Source: Dryas octopetala (lineage: Eukaryota; Streptophyta; Magnoliopsida; Rosales; Rosaceae). From it: a stretch of DNA of 64,000 bases. Positions 1 through 13,970 of this stretch are shown here, piece by piece (positions within the stretch are counted from its first letter, which is position 1; the number at the start of each line of letters is the position of its first letter). The notes beneath the pieces were generated by a model, which was given only the letters and a program-made list of their open reading frames with translations, did no database searches and had not been told where the DNA came from. Where the stretch lies: NCBI GenBank assembly GCA_963921425.1, contig OY992832.1, positions 7,750,001-7,814,000 of the forward strand, read 5' to 3'. Both the position numbers and the translations under genes were made by a program.

Positions 1-132
1 TATCATAATAAAGGATTTTGGTTACTATGAGGTATATCAACAACCTGCTGCAGTAAGGTTATTGCAATGATTCTTTGAGTGCATGTATAATATGCATTTC
101 TAAGTTTGTGTTTACATTTACCGGCTTTGCAG

Positions 133-2272
133 AGGGCAGGAAGGATTGAAGAAGAGATTGAAATGCTTCAAACCAAATTGAAGCGCATTGAAGAAGGTAT
201 CGCTTTTGGTGGAAGGAGGACAAAGACTGCAAGATCTCAGGGGAGGAAGGTTCAAATTACTATTGAACAAGAGAGATCAAGGTGGATACCACAGATTTTC
301 TCATTCTTATTACTTAATACTTATTTGACCATAACTTTCTGTATAATTAAAATGACTTGGGTCCTCTGTCAATGCAGAATACTAGGAAACTTGGCCTGGG
401 CTTACATGCAGCAAGGCAAATACATGACTGCCGAAGAACATTACAAGTAAGTTTTTCTACATCCTGCTTAATATACACCTACATATGAAACCATATTTTG
501 TTTTCTACATATGATTTGTTCCAACAAAAACATTTTATCTCAGGAAAGCTTTGTCACTGGAGCCAGATAAGAACAAACAGTGCAATTTAGCAATCTGCTT
601 GATGCACATGAACAGAATTACAGAAGCAAAATCTCTTCTACAAGCTGTAAGAGCTTCATGTGGGAATAAACAAATGGATGAATCTTATGCCAAGTCATTT
701 GAACGTTCTTTTCAAATGCTGACTGAACTAGAGACACAATCAGTTTTAAGACCAATTGAACAGGATGAAAACTGCTGTAAAGGAATGTCAAGATCTTCCA
801 TGTCACCCATCAACAGAAACCTGAAACAAGTTAATAGCTTGACAAATGGAGGTCAGCATTATGTTTCTGGGTACATGTCCTCCAGAAGGTGGGCAGATGG
901 ACACGAAGAAGGGACTGTGGTAGAAAATGGACAGCACAGAGGATCTTATTGTGGAGACCACTTTGAGAACAACGAGAGTTTCTTTGGAAATAACAGTAAA
1001 AATTCACATTGTGTATCACTCAGACCAGGAATTTGTTCATACCCTTCTTTACAAACTGTACCTGTGGATAAATGGAAGAAGGATTATGATTTCAAAAACT
1101 CAGGTGAAAGCAGGTCAAGTTTTTCCAGCAGAATGAAGGAAAAGCAGGGTGGTATGAATGGAACAGAAATGACTTCAACTCCACATGAAAAAACATATTT
1201 TTCTCCATCTCCTGCTAGGTGGAATCCAGAAGTTCCCTTTACACAACCAAGAAGATCTTTATGGGGATTTAATGATGGACATCAGAAGAGGGATCTCAGG
1301 GGACGTGATGTTGGCAGTTCAAATTTAAAACTTCCATTTGAGCGATGTTCAACAAGAGAAACTGTGCGACCACATGTTGTTCGGAATTTGAATGAAGACT
1401 TGAGAGCTTCAACTAAGTCAGGAGTTGCATTTCAAACCTCAGAGTCTTTGTCTTCACCAATTAGCAGAGATTGGAGGAGGCCCCTAGGAGATGCAGGGGT
1501 ACGATCTGTTTTGCAACCTATATCAAGTGGAAACTGGAAGGGGACTTCTCGGGGGAATGATAGCTATTTCCAAGTGAAAGATGAAGCCATGATGAACCAT
1601 TCTTCCCAGCATAATGTGAATGGAGACTGGAGAAAGATTACATGGGAAAATGGTGGTGTGAAGAAACCACAAATGGTTGATGAAAATGCAAAAGCAATGG
1701 AAATTTCAACTGATGGAGGAGGTCAGAATCAGAGTTCTGATACAACTGTTTTAGGCAGCAGGGAATCAATGAATACTTCTATGGAAGACTGCTTTGGAGA
1801 GAACAGCTCTGGTAAATTAGACAATGTCTATCAATCCCTTGCAGAAAGTCAAAAGCCAACCCCAGCTTTTTCAAAGTATAGTAATGGTAAGAAAAGTTGG
1901 GCAGATATGGTTGAAGAAGAAGAACAAGGATTGTTCGAAGGAAGAACTGATTATTTTGATGATTGGAATAGTGAAGATGAGTTTAACGATGAAAACCTGA
2001 ATTCCAACATAACCCCTGAAAGTCCTTGTCTACAAACTCAAATGAAAAATCCTACTGCTCGCCGTTCTTTGTGTTTTGATCAGCAGCAGAAGCCAGAATC
2101 AATTGATTACATCAACTCATCACCAGTTCCAAAGGAGGCTTTGAATTTTGAAGGCTCTAACTCTGTGAAGGCAAATGGAGAGGGTTCTATTTATGGAAAG
2201 CATTTTACACTAAAGAGGAGAAACAGGCTGCAGAGTTTCCAGGATATAACTCAATATCCAGATAGTCCATGA
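133..2272 (+). CDS. POLLENLESS3/TDM1 (MS5-family) TPR protein, 3' part
   Basis: The 5' end lies outside the window. Visible coding exons are about 133-281, 378-446 and 544-2272 (stop TGA 2270-2272), joined by GT-AG introns that keep one frame. The first two exons encode AGRIEEEIEMLQ, the family-typical TKTARSQGRK stretch, and a TPR helix pair (ILGNLAWAYMQQGKY, then a further TPR beginning KKALSLEPDKNK). The last exon continues the TPR and then a long, Ser/Asn-rich, low-complexity tail of about 500 residues with a conserved KKSWADMVEEEEQ motif near 1888-1926. Family knowledge: MS5/POLLENLESS3/TDM1 proteins control exit from meiosis II in pollen mother cells through the anaphase-promoting complex; the shorter relatives SDI1/SDI2 act in sulfur-starvation signalling. 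The long tail with the SWADM motif favours the meiotic branch over SDI; that choice is inference. The 132 bases before the first exon read as intron. Confidence 0.85.
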
Positions 2273-3573
2273 GCTTGAATCAGAACCATTGACAGACAGA
2301 GAACAAACTTCCACATACGTCTCTGCAGTGTTTTTTATGCAAATTTATATGCAGTCTTACACTCTTACATAGTACTTGGAGGATCTCTGTATGATTCAGT
2401 CTCTTCTTTCCCTGTCAGTGTGTGCTTCAAGCTTTGTATATCTGTCATATATGCATTTGAATGTTGTAAAAAAGTTTTTGATGGAAAGTATACAAGTATA
2501 CAGCTATTTTTGCTTCTTGGATGCTCCAATGGGTAAGAAGCCAGAAGGAAGGAAGCAATCATGTTTTGCACCTTCAGTTACTTTGTCGTTACTATCAAGT
2601 ATCAGTGCATTCATTATTTCTTCATATAGAAATGATGAAGTAATATAAAAGACGTTATACTTCTCAAAAATTAATATATAGAAGATATTATGGTAACACA
2701 ATATTCTATTTCATATCTAGAAATTCTTTAGAATAATCACAATATCCAAAGAAGTCCTTATTAATTTTTCTCCACAATGTTGGAGAGGTCTCAACACTTT
2801 CATTTAAGCTCTCCCTTTGAATTTTTAAACAAAATTCTTCATTTATTCATAATCTTCTCAAGGTGTACTTGCACTTTGAGGAAAAAAACCACCTGATTTT
2901 GATACTAATAGAACCATAAAGTATCTTATATTTATTCAAGCATTCATACAATATATATTGAGGAATGAGGAATGTAAAGAAATAATCATTTTCCTTGTAC
3001 AATAATAGTTTTACGAATTTATAGTGTCAAGATCGGGTACTTATATTTGACACTAATCCGTATTAGCGAGACATGCTATATATAAATTCGGGTCAACAGT
3101 CAACTAATGGTCAATTCAAAATTTTCAATTACTACCTAAAAAGGCTAAAATGTTTTGTATGACTATATAAGTTTGGGTCGGTTACTTGTTGAACATTTAA
3201 CCCAGTTTATGAGTTTGGGCCGTAACTTGTTAAAGATTAAACCTGGTTTGGTTTTACCACTTTCAAACTTTGCAGCCCATAGTGGACAGCAGACACCAAA
3301 CAAGCAACACAGTCCGAGTCTCCGACTCCACTAGTAGTAGCTACCCTTGAGCTTACGGTCACCGCCGTCGCGCTCACTCTCCATTTTCCAGCCATTCAGG
3401 TAATCGCAATTTCTCGTGCATTCCTTCGCAACCACGTGCGTAGCGTTCATTCAAATTGTCAATTTTCTTTTCTCTTTTCCTACCGTTTCTCGCCAGCCAA
3501 ACAGTATATTCAGATTTTTTTTTGTTTCCTCTACATTTATATATTAATTTAGTTGGTACGATTGAAGGCGGTG
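2273..3573. other. Intergenic: MS5-like 3' UTR and histidinol dehydrogenase promoter/5' UTR
   Basis: AT-rich sequence with no convincing coding frame. The left part should carry the 3' UTR of the TPR gene. The segment from about 3250 to 3573 is C/T-rich, as in plant 5' UTRs, and leads into the histidinol dehydrogenase start codon. Short open frames on both strands here have no recognisable similarity. Confidence 0.5.
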
Positions 3574-6500
3574 ATGGACAGTCAGATTCTGTGTTTTAAT
3601 CGCAGCAACAGCTACTGTTTTATCAAACCGCTGCCGCTCCGTCGACAATATCATTCATTGATTTCTGCCCCGAAAATTACATATTCTTCTTTTCGAAGAG
3701 GTATGAGTTCATCATTTTCTCACTTTCATTGATTGATTGAGTTCATGTCTTTGATTTTGGTATCAAAATGTAATGCTTAATTGAAAGAGTGACTTTTACT
3801 CACACAGAAATGATAAACTGCTGCCGCTATGTATGTATATATGTATGTATGCAAATGTCAGTTTGTATTAAAGTTCATATCGGATTGCATTAAAGCTAAT
3901 ATTGTATTAAAGTTAATATTGTAATTTACTTATTTATTCTAGAAATTGTGAACCTTCTTGGTCTAATGCTTGCCACTGTTGGATTGACTTGAAATTTGGT
4001 AAACATTATGCCCATGATTAGGGAGAATTCAGCAGTTGGATTGAAAAATACGAAACTATATAAAGTTATTTGGCGGTGTAAAATGACGAGTTTTACATTT
4101 GTGTTAATTGATGTGTGCGTATGTGCAAATAAAGTATGCACACTTACACCATAAAAGACATTTATATGTTTGAAGGGTGAATATATGTATATATGCAAAT
4201 TATGTGTTACATGATAGATGTTCATGTATACAAATTAACTCATTCGAGGCAATTAAGCTTTGGAATCTGTTACCTGACCCAGCAATTGCAATGCTATTTC
4301 TTATCATTACTTTCTTTTTCTCAATATTCTAAAGTTGATTGTTGCCTCAGGGTTTGCTTGTAAGGGGATAAGTTGCTCAATGAAGTCTTACAGGTTATCT
4401 GAACTATCTCCAGCTGAGGTTGAAAGCCTGAAAGCTCGTCCTCGCATAGATTTTTCCTCAATTTTCAGCACGGTGAGCCTTTCATTTGATCCCAAATCCT
4501 GACTGTTCCTTAAGAACCTGACAATTATGTTTTGGTGTTTTTATTCATAAGTGAACTCATAAATTATAGTAGCTATACTTGGTCAGGTCAACCCAATAGT
4601 TGATGATGTTCGCAAAAGAGGTGATGCTGCAGTCAAGGAGTATGTATTTTATTTTTTCTATCAAATTTATTAACATTTTTTTACTCAGTATTATTACTAT
4701 CTTCTTAACATTTTAATTTGTTATTCTTGTAAAGTTATACTGCAAGGTTTGACAAAGTTGAACTGGATAAGATAGTTGTAGAAGTCTCTGAGCTTCCTGA
4801 TCCAGAGGTATTTCTATTTAGACATGTTTTCTAGATACAAGATATTTAATTAAGTTTTCAATTATTATCAAGTAACTTCTTATACATTGCATATTTATTT
4901 CCCATATGAAGTTCTTTCATAATGTGAAATTTTGATCTTCTCCTCATTGCAGCTTGATGCAACTATTAGAGAAGCATTTGACGTGGCATATGACAATATA
5001 TATGCATTTCATGTTGCTCAGAAGTCAGCTGAGAAAAGTATTGAGAATATGAAGGCAAGTCAATATTGAAGCTTGCTTCTTCTTATATACACAGAGCCAT
5101 TAAGTATCTTTAACTTTTCAGGGTGTCAAATGTAAACGGGTGGCAAGAAGCATCGGTTCTGTGGGTATTTATGTTCCAGGTGGAACTGCAGTTTTACCTT
5201 CAACAGCTTTGATGCTTTCAGTTGTAAGTTGATCATATTTATTGTAAAAGTTGCTTTTGGTAGTGTATCATCCTGTGATATTTATCATGTTTCTCGATTA
5301 TTTAGTTACAATGATTTAATGGACATCTGCTTTATTCTTTATACTAGCCTGCACAGATTGCTGGGTGTAAAACCGTTGTCCTTGCGACTCCCCCTAGTCA
5401 GGATGGCACCATATGCAAGGTGATTCTTTACTTTGGTGGGAATGCATTATGAGGAGATTCCAAAATGAGAGCTGATCAATTTTTTTTTGCTCCTTAGGAA
5501 GTACTATATTGTGCTAAGAAGGCCGGTGTAACTCACATCCTTAAAGCTGGTGGTGCTCAGGTCTAAAAACACTGGAAATTTACCTATAAGTTTTTTCACA
5601 TACAGTAATCTGACAACTTTTCTCTCTTTTTTTTTTGTTTTTTTGTTTTATAGGCGATATCTGCTATGGCTTGGGGTACGGAATCTTGCCCAAAGGTTTT
5701 ACCTTCCCATTATCTTGTTTTCATGTTGTTGTTAACTTATATATTCTTAGCTATTTTGCTGTAATTTTCATTTCAAATTCATCTATCTTCTCAATTTCTT
5801 TAAATTTGTAATCTTTTCCTTTTCTTTTTCTAATTATTGTTTCAAATGGTTTGCAGGTTGAAAAAGTTTTTGGCCCTGGAAATCAGTATGTCACAGCTGC
5901 AAAAATGATTCTCCAAGTAAGCATACTTATGAATAAAAGTGTTTTGCATAATTTTTAGTAAACCGGAAAATGGGGAGCTAGGGAAGTGTCATTGTTCATT
6001 TAACATCTTGATTTGACACACCCCCCCCTAATTTTCTTATCAGAACAGTGAAGCCATGGTTTCAATTGACATGCCTGCGGGTCCTTCTGAAGTTTTGGTC
6101 ATTGCTGACAAAGATGCCAGTCCTGTTCATATAGCTGCAGATTTACTTTCTCAGGTGCTTCCTGGTTCTGCAATGCTTCTTTAAGTTTTTGATGGATCAC
6201 TTTCATAATGAGAGGTCGACCTGATGTTTCATAAGAATTTTGGAATGCCTGTGGTCAACCCGATGTATTGAGTAACTAATGCAATTTCAGGCTGAGCATG
6301 GCCCTGATAGTCAAGTTGTTCTTGTAATTGCTGGGGATGGTGTGGATTTTAAAGCTATAGAGGAGGAACTCAGCAAGCAGTGCCAAAGCCTACCAAGGGG
6401 AGAGTTTGCCCTGAAAGCATTGAGCCACAGTTTCACAGTGTTTGCTCGTGATATGGTTGAGGTTTGTTTATTTCTCTACATTAAATGTATTCTTTACTAA

Positions 6501-7315
6501 TGTTTTTTTTTTTTTTCAAACTTGTATCTCAATTTAATAAATGCATTAGAGAAAAAGGGTCTTCCTTTCATAATTTTTGTGAGGACCTGGTAACGCATGC
6601 ATGCATGCATTTCTGTTTACTTGTATGTTATTGTTTGAGAAGTTCTGTGTGATTCTGAAACTAGACTTGGTGATGGCTGTCTCAGGCAGTCTATTTTTCA
6701 AACTTATATGCACCCGAGCATCTGATCATTAATGTCAAGGATGCAGAAAAGTGGGAGAGTTTCATTGAGAATGCAGGTATAGTTCTCTGAGACTGTTACT
6801 TCGACAGTGTCCTTTTCTTTCATTTTTTCTTTTAGCAGTATTTTTCCCATTTCTTTGTCTTTCAATTGTTTATCAATCTGTACCTTTTCTGCCATGTTTT
6901 GTTAATGATTACGAACATTGGCCTTTTGAGTGTCATGCCATGCTTATCACTCATTTGAGATCCACCTTTGAATTTGGCATGCAGCACACTTCTTTGAATT
7001 AGATATCTGAACTTTGATATTTCCCCTGCAGGTTCTGTGTTCTTAGGGCAGTGGACGCCAGAGAGTGTGGGAGATTATGCAAGTGGGACAAACCATGTCC
7101 TTCCAACATATGGTTATGCGAGGATGTACGGTGGTGTGTCTTTAGACTCCTTCCTCAAGTACATGACAGTACAGTCTTTGACAGAGGAAGGTCTGCAAAA
7201 GCTTGGCCCATACGTGGCAACCATGGCTGAAGTTGAGGGACTAGAGGCCCACAAGAGAGCTGTAACCCTTAGACTTAAAGATATTGAAGCCAGGCAGGTT
7301 CAGAATTTGAGGTGA
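3574..7315 (+). CDS. HDH: Histidinol dehydrogenase, chloroplastic
   Basis: Catalyses the final two NAD-dependent oxidations of histidine synthesis, L-histidinol to L-histidine, in plastids. I read 14 exons: 3574-3700, 4351-4472, 4587-4639, 4735-4807, 4953-5054, 5122-5223, 5348-5419, 5498-5560, 5654-5695, 5857-5916, 6044-6154, 6291-6461, 6686-6776 and 7032-7315. They sum to 1473 nt in one frame (490 aa), a usual plant length. The start is the first ATG of a Ser/Arg-rich, acid-poor N-terminus typical of a transit peptide. Diagnostic segments are [45 protein letters not shown] (zinc ligands Gln and His), NLYAPEHL (catalytic Glu-His pair), [13 protein letters not shown] (Asp ligand and substrate His) and [10 protein letters not shown] (last zinc His). 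Intron 5 uses a GC donor (AAG/gcaagt at 5055); all other introns are GT-AG. Also called HISN8 in plants. Confidence 0.95.
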
Positions 7316-7447
7316 TTGTCACACAACCTTTGCCAAAATAAGTTCTCTTTGGGGGAATTGCCATTTTTGTGAACATGCACCAGCTACTACTGAAGCCTGG
7401 AATGGTGGGATTTTGGTTGTTGTAATATAGAGCAGAACTGGGATTTG

Positions 7448-7453
7448 AATAAA
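7448..7453 (+). terminator. Candidate poly(A) signal AATAAA for histidinol dehydrogenase
   Basis: A canonical AATAAA lies about 135 bases after the stop codon. Plant poly(A) signals are loose, so this is only a candidate. Confidence 0.4.
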
Positions 7454-8857
7454 TATCTTGTTAAGGCCCTCATGTACTATAAATTTGGTTGGATATATGA
7501 CACCAAGAAACTATGTTTAATGATTGATGTCTTGGGGCCGTCGTCTGTCCTAGTTTATCTTGCATCAGAAGCAAACAGGGTTGGTAGAATGGTGGGGACA
7601 GAATAGGATACCATTAAACTGTGTTTATCGGTTGGTAATGCTCTATGAAACTCTACAAGTTAATAATCGTTTCTTTCATTTGAAGCTGTTACCTTTTGTT
7701 TTATGAAACACTACAAATTAAAAATGTTTTACAAGGCTTGGAAATAGGGAAATTTTGTGAAATGATTCCATTTCAAAGTCTTGCAAACTTTTTTGATCTG
7801 TGCAAAAAAAAAAAAAAAAAGTTTATAATTTTGATTCTTTGGAAAAGTTTTTGACCTCCACATCCGAAAATTTACAATTGTCTCTTTAATTCATCTTTGG
7901 CGATTGAAATATGATCCAAATCATCTCGACTATTATCTCGGCCACCATCAAAGAATGGGTAATTCAGTCAATTGGTCCAAAGAATCAATTGGGGATATTC
8001 CAACAATGATTTGTTTATTGCAAGATTTCTAATCCTAGCTACGGCCCTCTTCAATTCATGCACGATGAAATTCAAATAAGTAAATTTTCCATACAAAAAA
8101 CCCAAATAAGTGATTGTTTTTAAACATTGATAAATTTCACTTTTTGTAGGGAGCCATTGCACCTAGAAAAAAAGAAGTAAGAAAAAAAAAAAACCCATAA
8201 TGTCAGTTTCAAGGAATGATACTGAATAAAACGTGACGAATGACTACCTTGTCCAAAAAACAAAAGAAAAATACACGTACCCACAGGCCACAGTAACCAG
8301 CAAAAGAGAAGGAAGGAAAGAAAGAAAATGAAAACAGATCTGCAAGGTCACTGACCGGTGCTAGTGACCCCTTCCCTCTTCCTCTCTCTTTCTCTCTCAG
8401 CATTGCATTTCTGATCTCTCTGCATTCCCAGATCTGAGCCTCCCTCTCTCCCCTAATTTCTTGTTCCTGCTGATTGGTTTCTGAGAAAAGAAGAGAAAAT
8501 CCGTCTTTGGATTGCAGTGCATTATCTTAAGCTAATCTCCCATCTCCGCTTTATTAATCAACAATCCGCATTCCCAGATCTGAGGTACCTTCTCTCTCTC
8601 TCTCTCTTTACCAATCATTTCAATTGCGAAATTCAGCTTCTGATTGGTTGATGAAAAAATTGACAAGAAAACAATGAGTGATTAGATTGAAAGCATTACC
8701 AATTGGATAACTTTGAGAGTAACCGAAAATGAGGTTATGTATGAATCGTTAATTAGAAGTAAATGATTTGCATTCATGAATTGGGTTTCATTCAACTGAA
8801 AAGATCTTGATTTCATGATTTTGATTTCAATTAGGTGTTTCAATTACGTTTTGAGAG
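7454..8857. other. Intergenic: no gene seen; alpha-COP 5' leader at the right end
   Basis: AT-rich spacer with a poly(A) run near 7803-7820 and no convincing coding frame. From about 8340 the sequence becomes C/T-rich (repeated tctctc), as in plant 5' UTRs. A likely leader intron runs from a gt donor at 8585 (ctgag/gtacct) to an ag at 8834 (tcaattag), so the alpha-COP start codon lies 24 bases into the second exon. Confidence 0.5.
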
Positions 8858-11800
8858 ATGCTGACGAAGTTCGAGACCAAGAGTAATCGGGTCAAGGGGC
8901 TGAGCTTTCACAGCAAGAGGCCATGGATCTTGGCCAGCCTCCACAGCGGCGTGATCCAGCTCTGGGATTACCGCATGGGCACTCTCATCGACCGTTTTGA
9001 TGAGCACGACGGCCCTGTTCGCGGCGTCCATTTCCATAACTCTCAGCCACTTTTTGTCTCTGGAGGTACAACATCAGAATTCACTTTGTTTTCAGTTCGT
9101 TCGTTAATTTATCTGGATATTTCAGGCACTTGATGTTTTGTTTTCATTGTCTGTGTGGATTCATTTTGAAATGGGTATAATGTATATCACCCAATGCATT
9201 CACTAGAAGTGTTAGTTTGGTTTGTTAGGTTGTTCTTGATGCCCTGTAGAATCAATCAGATCTAGACTATTTACCCATATTTTCTTAATCTGAAAATCGG
9301 TACCTGTGTTTTTCCTGCTGATTCCGAAGAGATTCACGAAGGAAGTAATTCATTGTTTGTGTTTTAATGGCAGGGGATGATTACAAGATCAAGGTGTGGA
9401 ATTACAAGTTGCATAGGTGTTTGTTTACGCTTCTTGGGCACCTTGATTACATCCGCACTGTTCAATTCCATCATGAATACCCTTGGATTGTCAGTGCCAG
9501 CGACGACCAGACAATCAGAATATGGAATTGGCAGTCCCGGACTTGTATCTCTGTGCTCACTGGACACAACCATTACGTCATGTGTGCCTTATTCCACCCA
9601 AAGGAGGATCTTGTTGTCTCTGCATCCTTGGATCAAACTGTTCGTGTTTGGGATATTGGTGCTCTCAGGAAGAAAACAGTTGCCCCTGCAGATGACATCC
9701 TGCACTTGAGTCAGATGAATGCAGATTTCTTTGGCGGAGTTGATGCCGTCGTCAAGTATGTCTTGGAAGGTCATGATCGGGGTGTTAATTGGGCCTCATT
9801 CCATCCCACCCTCCCCCTGATTGTCTCTGGGGCAGACGATCGACAAGTGAAACTTTGGCGAATGAATGGTATGTACTATGTCTTCATGAGCCGTTTTCTG
9901 TATCATCTATTTTAGTTTGCCAGTGAGATAAACATTCTTATAAGCATACACATTTAAAATTGGTTTTAACAAGAAACAAAATGGTTATGCATCTGTTTCA
10001 TGTTTCCAAGTACAAAAGTTAGGTGAATACTTGGATGAAATTTTGTTATTTAATTGTTCTATTGTAAAAAGTGAAAAATAAGTTCAATTGCAGTAAGGAT
10101 ATTCAAATGGAGTTATTCATTAACGTACTTTTCTGTAAAAGAATAAATCCAATTCCCATGATGCTAAAATTAGCATATGTTAGGAAAATATTCCGTTCTG
10201 ATTTACTGCACCGTCAAAGAAAATTTGCTAATCATGAGGAGTTTCGTCTTCTTCTATATTTAGAGACTGATCTTTTAGTTTTAACCACCCTACTCAAGAT
10301 CTGCCTGTCTGTATCAACCATGTATGTGATATAGTAAACTCATAGTGGTAAATTGTTTTATGCTGTTAAAGACAGTGTAAAATATGAGTTTGTTAGCTCT
10401 CAAAATGTCATTTAACTTAATTTTCTAATTATATTCTATTTAATAATGGACATTTGGTTTTTTTCCCCCCAAAATTGGAATGTTTACAGGGGTTAATGTC
10501 ACCTCATAAGCATTGCTGACTTTTGAAAAGTTAATTTGTGGTCAGTTTCACAAATAATATCAGTAGCACTGAAAAATACCCACATAATTGCTTTTGGATA
10601 TGTGCTTCTACATTTCTGGGTAAATAGTATGTGTATATGCATTCAGATAATTAAGCTCTTCTTGATCTAACTTTTTATTTTCAATAAAAAAATCTTGTGT
10701 GTGCATATTTGAAAGATGTAGATATTAGAGTTACATAAATTTGTTGAGTTAAACTGGCCAAGGGTCACCTGCTATTCTTTCCAATTTCAGATACAAAGGC
10801 TTGGGAAGTGGATACTCTAAGGGGGCACATGAACAATGTATCATGTGTTTTATTCCATGCAAGGCAGGATATTGTTGTGTCCAATTCAGAGGATAGGAGT
10901 ATCCGAGTCTGGGATGCCACAAAACGGACTGGTCTTCAGACATTTCGTAGAGAGCACGATAGGTTCTGGATTCTTGCATCGCATCCTGAAATGAACCTTT
11001 TGGCTGCTGGTCATGATAGTGGCATGATCGTCTTTAAATTGGAGAGAGAACGTCCTGCCTTTTCTGTCAGTGGTGATTCAATGTACTATGTTAAAGATCG
11101 TTTTCTCCGCTTTTATGAGTTCTCAGCCCAGAAAGACACTCAGATTATCCCTATTCGAAGGCCTGGTTCTTCCAGCTTGAATCAAGGGGCAAAAACACTA
11201 TCTTATAGCCCTACGGAAAATGCTGTTTTGATCTGTTCAGATACAGATGGGGGTTCTTATGAACTATATATTATACCCAAAGATAGTCGGGGTGAAACTG
11301 TGCAGGAGGCAAAAAGGGGTATAGGAGGGCCAGCTATTTTTGTGGCTCGAAATAGGTTTGCAGTGCTTGAAAAGAGCACCAACCAAATTTTAGTTAAAAA
11401 TCTAAAAAATGAGATTGTCAAGAAGAGTGCGCTTCCTTTTGTTGCTGATGCAATATTTTATGCTGGAACTGGAAACTTGCTCTGCAGGGCAGAGGATAGA
11501 GTAGTTATTTTTGACCTGCAGCAGAGAATTCTTCTTGGGGAGCTTCAAACTCCTTTTGTAAGGTATGTTGTTTGGTCAAATGACATGGAAAGCGTTGCTT
11601 TGCTGAGCAAACATTCAATTGTGATAGCCAATAAGAAGCTTGTGCATCAATGCACTCTCCATGAGACAATTCGTGTAAAGAGTGGAGCTTGGGATGACAA
11701 TGGCGTCTTCATATATACAACCTTGAACCACATCAAATACTGCCTTCCTAATGGGGACAGTGGAATCATCAGGACCCTTGATGTTCCCGTCTATATAGCA

Positions 11801-13735
11801 AAAGTGTATGGAAACACCATACATTGCTTGGATCGAGATGGGAAGAACTGTGCCATTGTTGTTGATGCAACGGAATATGTTTTCAAGTTGTCCTTACTGA
11901 AGAAGAGGTATGACCGGGTAATGAGCATGATTAAGAGCTCTGAGCTCTGTGGCCAGGCCATGATTGCATATCTACAGCAGAAAGGTTTCCCTGAGGTTGC
12001 CCTTCATTTTGTGAAGGATGAGAGGACTCGCTTCAACTTGGCACTAGGGAGTGGAAACATCCAGATTGCTGTTGCTTCTGCTAAGGAAATTGATGAGAAA
12101 GATCACTGGTATCGATTGGGAGTAGAGGCCCTTCGTCAAGGTAATGCAGGCATTGTGGAATATGCATATCAGAGGACAAAGAATTTTGAGAGGCTATCAT
12201 TCCTATATCTTGTTACTGGAAACTTGGATAAGTTGTCAAAAATGCTGAAAATTGCTGAAGTCAAGAATGATGTGATGGGTCAGTTCCACAATGCTCTATA
12301 TTTGGGTGACATCCAGGAGCGTGTTAAGATCTTGGAGAATACTGGCCATTTACCCCTTGCTTATATCACAGCTGCAGTTCATGGCCTCCATGATGTTTCT
12401 GAACGGTTGGCAGCTGAACTTGGAGACAATGTTCCTTTTTTACCCAAGGGGAAAACACCATCTCTTTTGATACCTCCAAGCCCAATCATCTGTGGTGGAG
12501 ATTGGCCCTTGTTGAGAGTCATGAAAGGCATATTTGAGGGTGGACTTGATAACATGGGCAGGAATGCAGAGGAAGAGTATGAGGAGGCTACAGATGCTGA
12601 TTGGGGAGAGGATTTGGATATTGTTGATGTGGAAAATATTCCAAATGGAGACATTAGTGCAGTGCTGGAGGATGAGGAAGCACATGAGGAAAATGAGGAG
12701 GGAGGATGGGATCTTGAAGATCTTGAACTTCCACCTGAGATTGATACTCCCAAAACTGCCAGCAATGCCCGTTCTTCTGTGTTTGTTGCCCCAACTCCGG
12801 GTATGCCCGTAAGTCAAATTTGGATCCAAAAATCATCTCTTGCTGCTGAACATGCAGCAGCTGGGAATTTTGATATTGCAATGCGTTTGTTGAGCCGTCA
12901 GCTGGGTATAAAGAACTTTGCTCCCTTAAGACAATTATTTCTCGACTTACACATGGGCAGTCATACGTATCTACGTGCCTTCTCGACAGCTCCTGTGATC
13001 TCCGTGGCTGTTGAAAGGGGATGGAGTGAATCAGCTAGCCCTAATGTTAGGTCCCCTCCTGCTCTGGTGTTTAAATTCTCAGAGCTGGAAGAGAAGCTTA
13101 AGGCGGGTTACAAGGCCACAACTACGGGGAAATTTACTGAAGCTCTACGACTTCTTCTCAGTATTCTGCATACTATTCCTCTGATTGTAGTTGATTCAAG
13201 GAGAGAGGTTGATGAAGTAAAGGAATTAATTATCATTGTAAAGGAGTACGTTCTGGGTTTGAAGATAGAGCTTAAGAGGAGGGAAATGAAGGACAATCCA
13301 GTTCGCCAACAGGAGCTAGCAGCTTACTTCACCCACTGTAACCTTCAGATGCCTCACTTGAGACTTGCATTACTGAATGCCATGACTGTTTGCTATAAGG
13401 CTGGTAATCTCAACACGGCAGCTAACTTTGCCAGGCGACTTTTGGAGACGAATCCCACCATTGAAAACCAAGCGAAGACTGCACGGCAAGTCCTGCAGGC
13501 TGCTGAGAAGAACATGAAGGACACAACCCAGCTAAATTATGATTTCAGAAACCCATTTGTGGTTTGTGGGGCAACTTACGTGCCTATTTACCGTGGACAG
13601 AAGGATGTGTCATGCCCATACTGCAGTTCTCGGTTTGTTCCAGCCCAGGAAGGGCAGCTCTGTACTGTTTGTGATCTTGCAGTGGTTGGATCAGATGCAT
13701 CTGGGTTGCTTTGTTCTCTCACCCAGATAAGATGA
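8858..13735 (+). CDS. COPA: Coatomer subunit alpha (alpha-COP)
   Basis: Structural subunit of the COPI coat, which drives retrograde Golgi-to-ER and intra-Golgi vesicle traffic and binds di-lysine cargo signals. Three coding exons, 8858-9065, 9374-9868 and 10791-13735, total 3648 nt and 1215 aa, the standard plant length. The N-terminus ([18 protein letters not shown]) is the invariant alpha-COP start. A WD40 propeller fills the first 300 or so residues, with repeats such as [31 protein letters not shown] and [15 protein letters not shown]. The coatomer WD-associated solenoid follows, then an acidic linker (about 12560-12730), then the C-terminal COPI_C domain with the Cys pairs CPYCSSR and [10 protein letters not shown], ending SLTQIR. 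No frameshift or missing domain is seen. A leader intron (8585-8834) is likely. Confidence 0.97.
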
Positions 13736-13964
13736 TCTCTGCTGCTCAAGTAGGAGCAATTTTTCAACCCTTCAGCTACGACAATGGTTATGTTAGTTCT
13801 TTCATCTCCTCGAGTACGGATTTATATTTTAATCAGGGATTTGATTAGGTTGTGTTTCTCTTGTATTTCTATTTTAAATTTTTATTGCGAGGTTCATGAT
13901 CAAGATTTTCACTGTAATGTACTGGTTGAGCATTCTGGTCTAGGTGATTCTTGTGACTTTTGAG

Positions 13965-13970
13965 AATAAA
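13965..13970 (+). terminator. Candidate poly(A) signal AATAAA for alpha-COP
   Basis: Canonical AATAAA in TGAGAATAAAC, about 230 bases beyond the alpha-COP stop codon, at a plausible 3' UTR distance. Confidence 0.4.

Noticed and set aside
12379-12829. Minus-strand frames over the alpha-COP acidic linker
   Set aside because: Complement of the Glu/Asp-rich linker, low complexity, overlapped by a conserved housekeeping gene.
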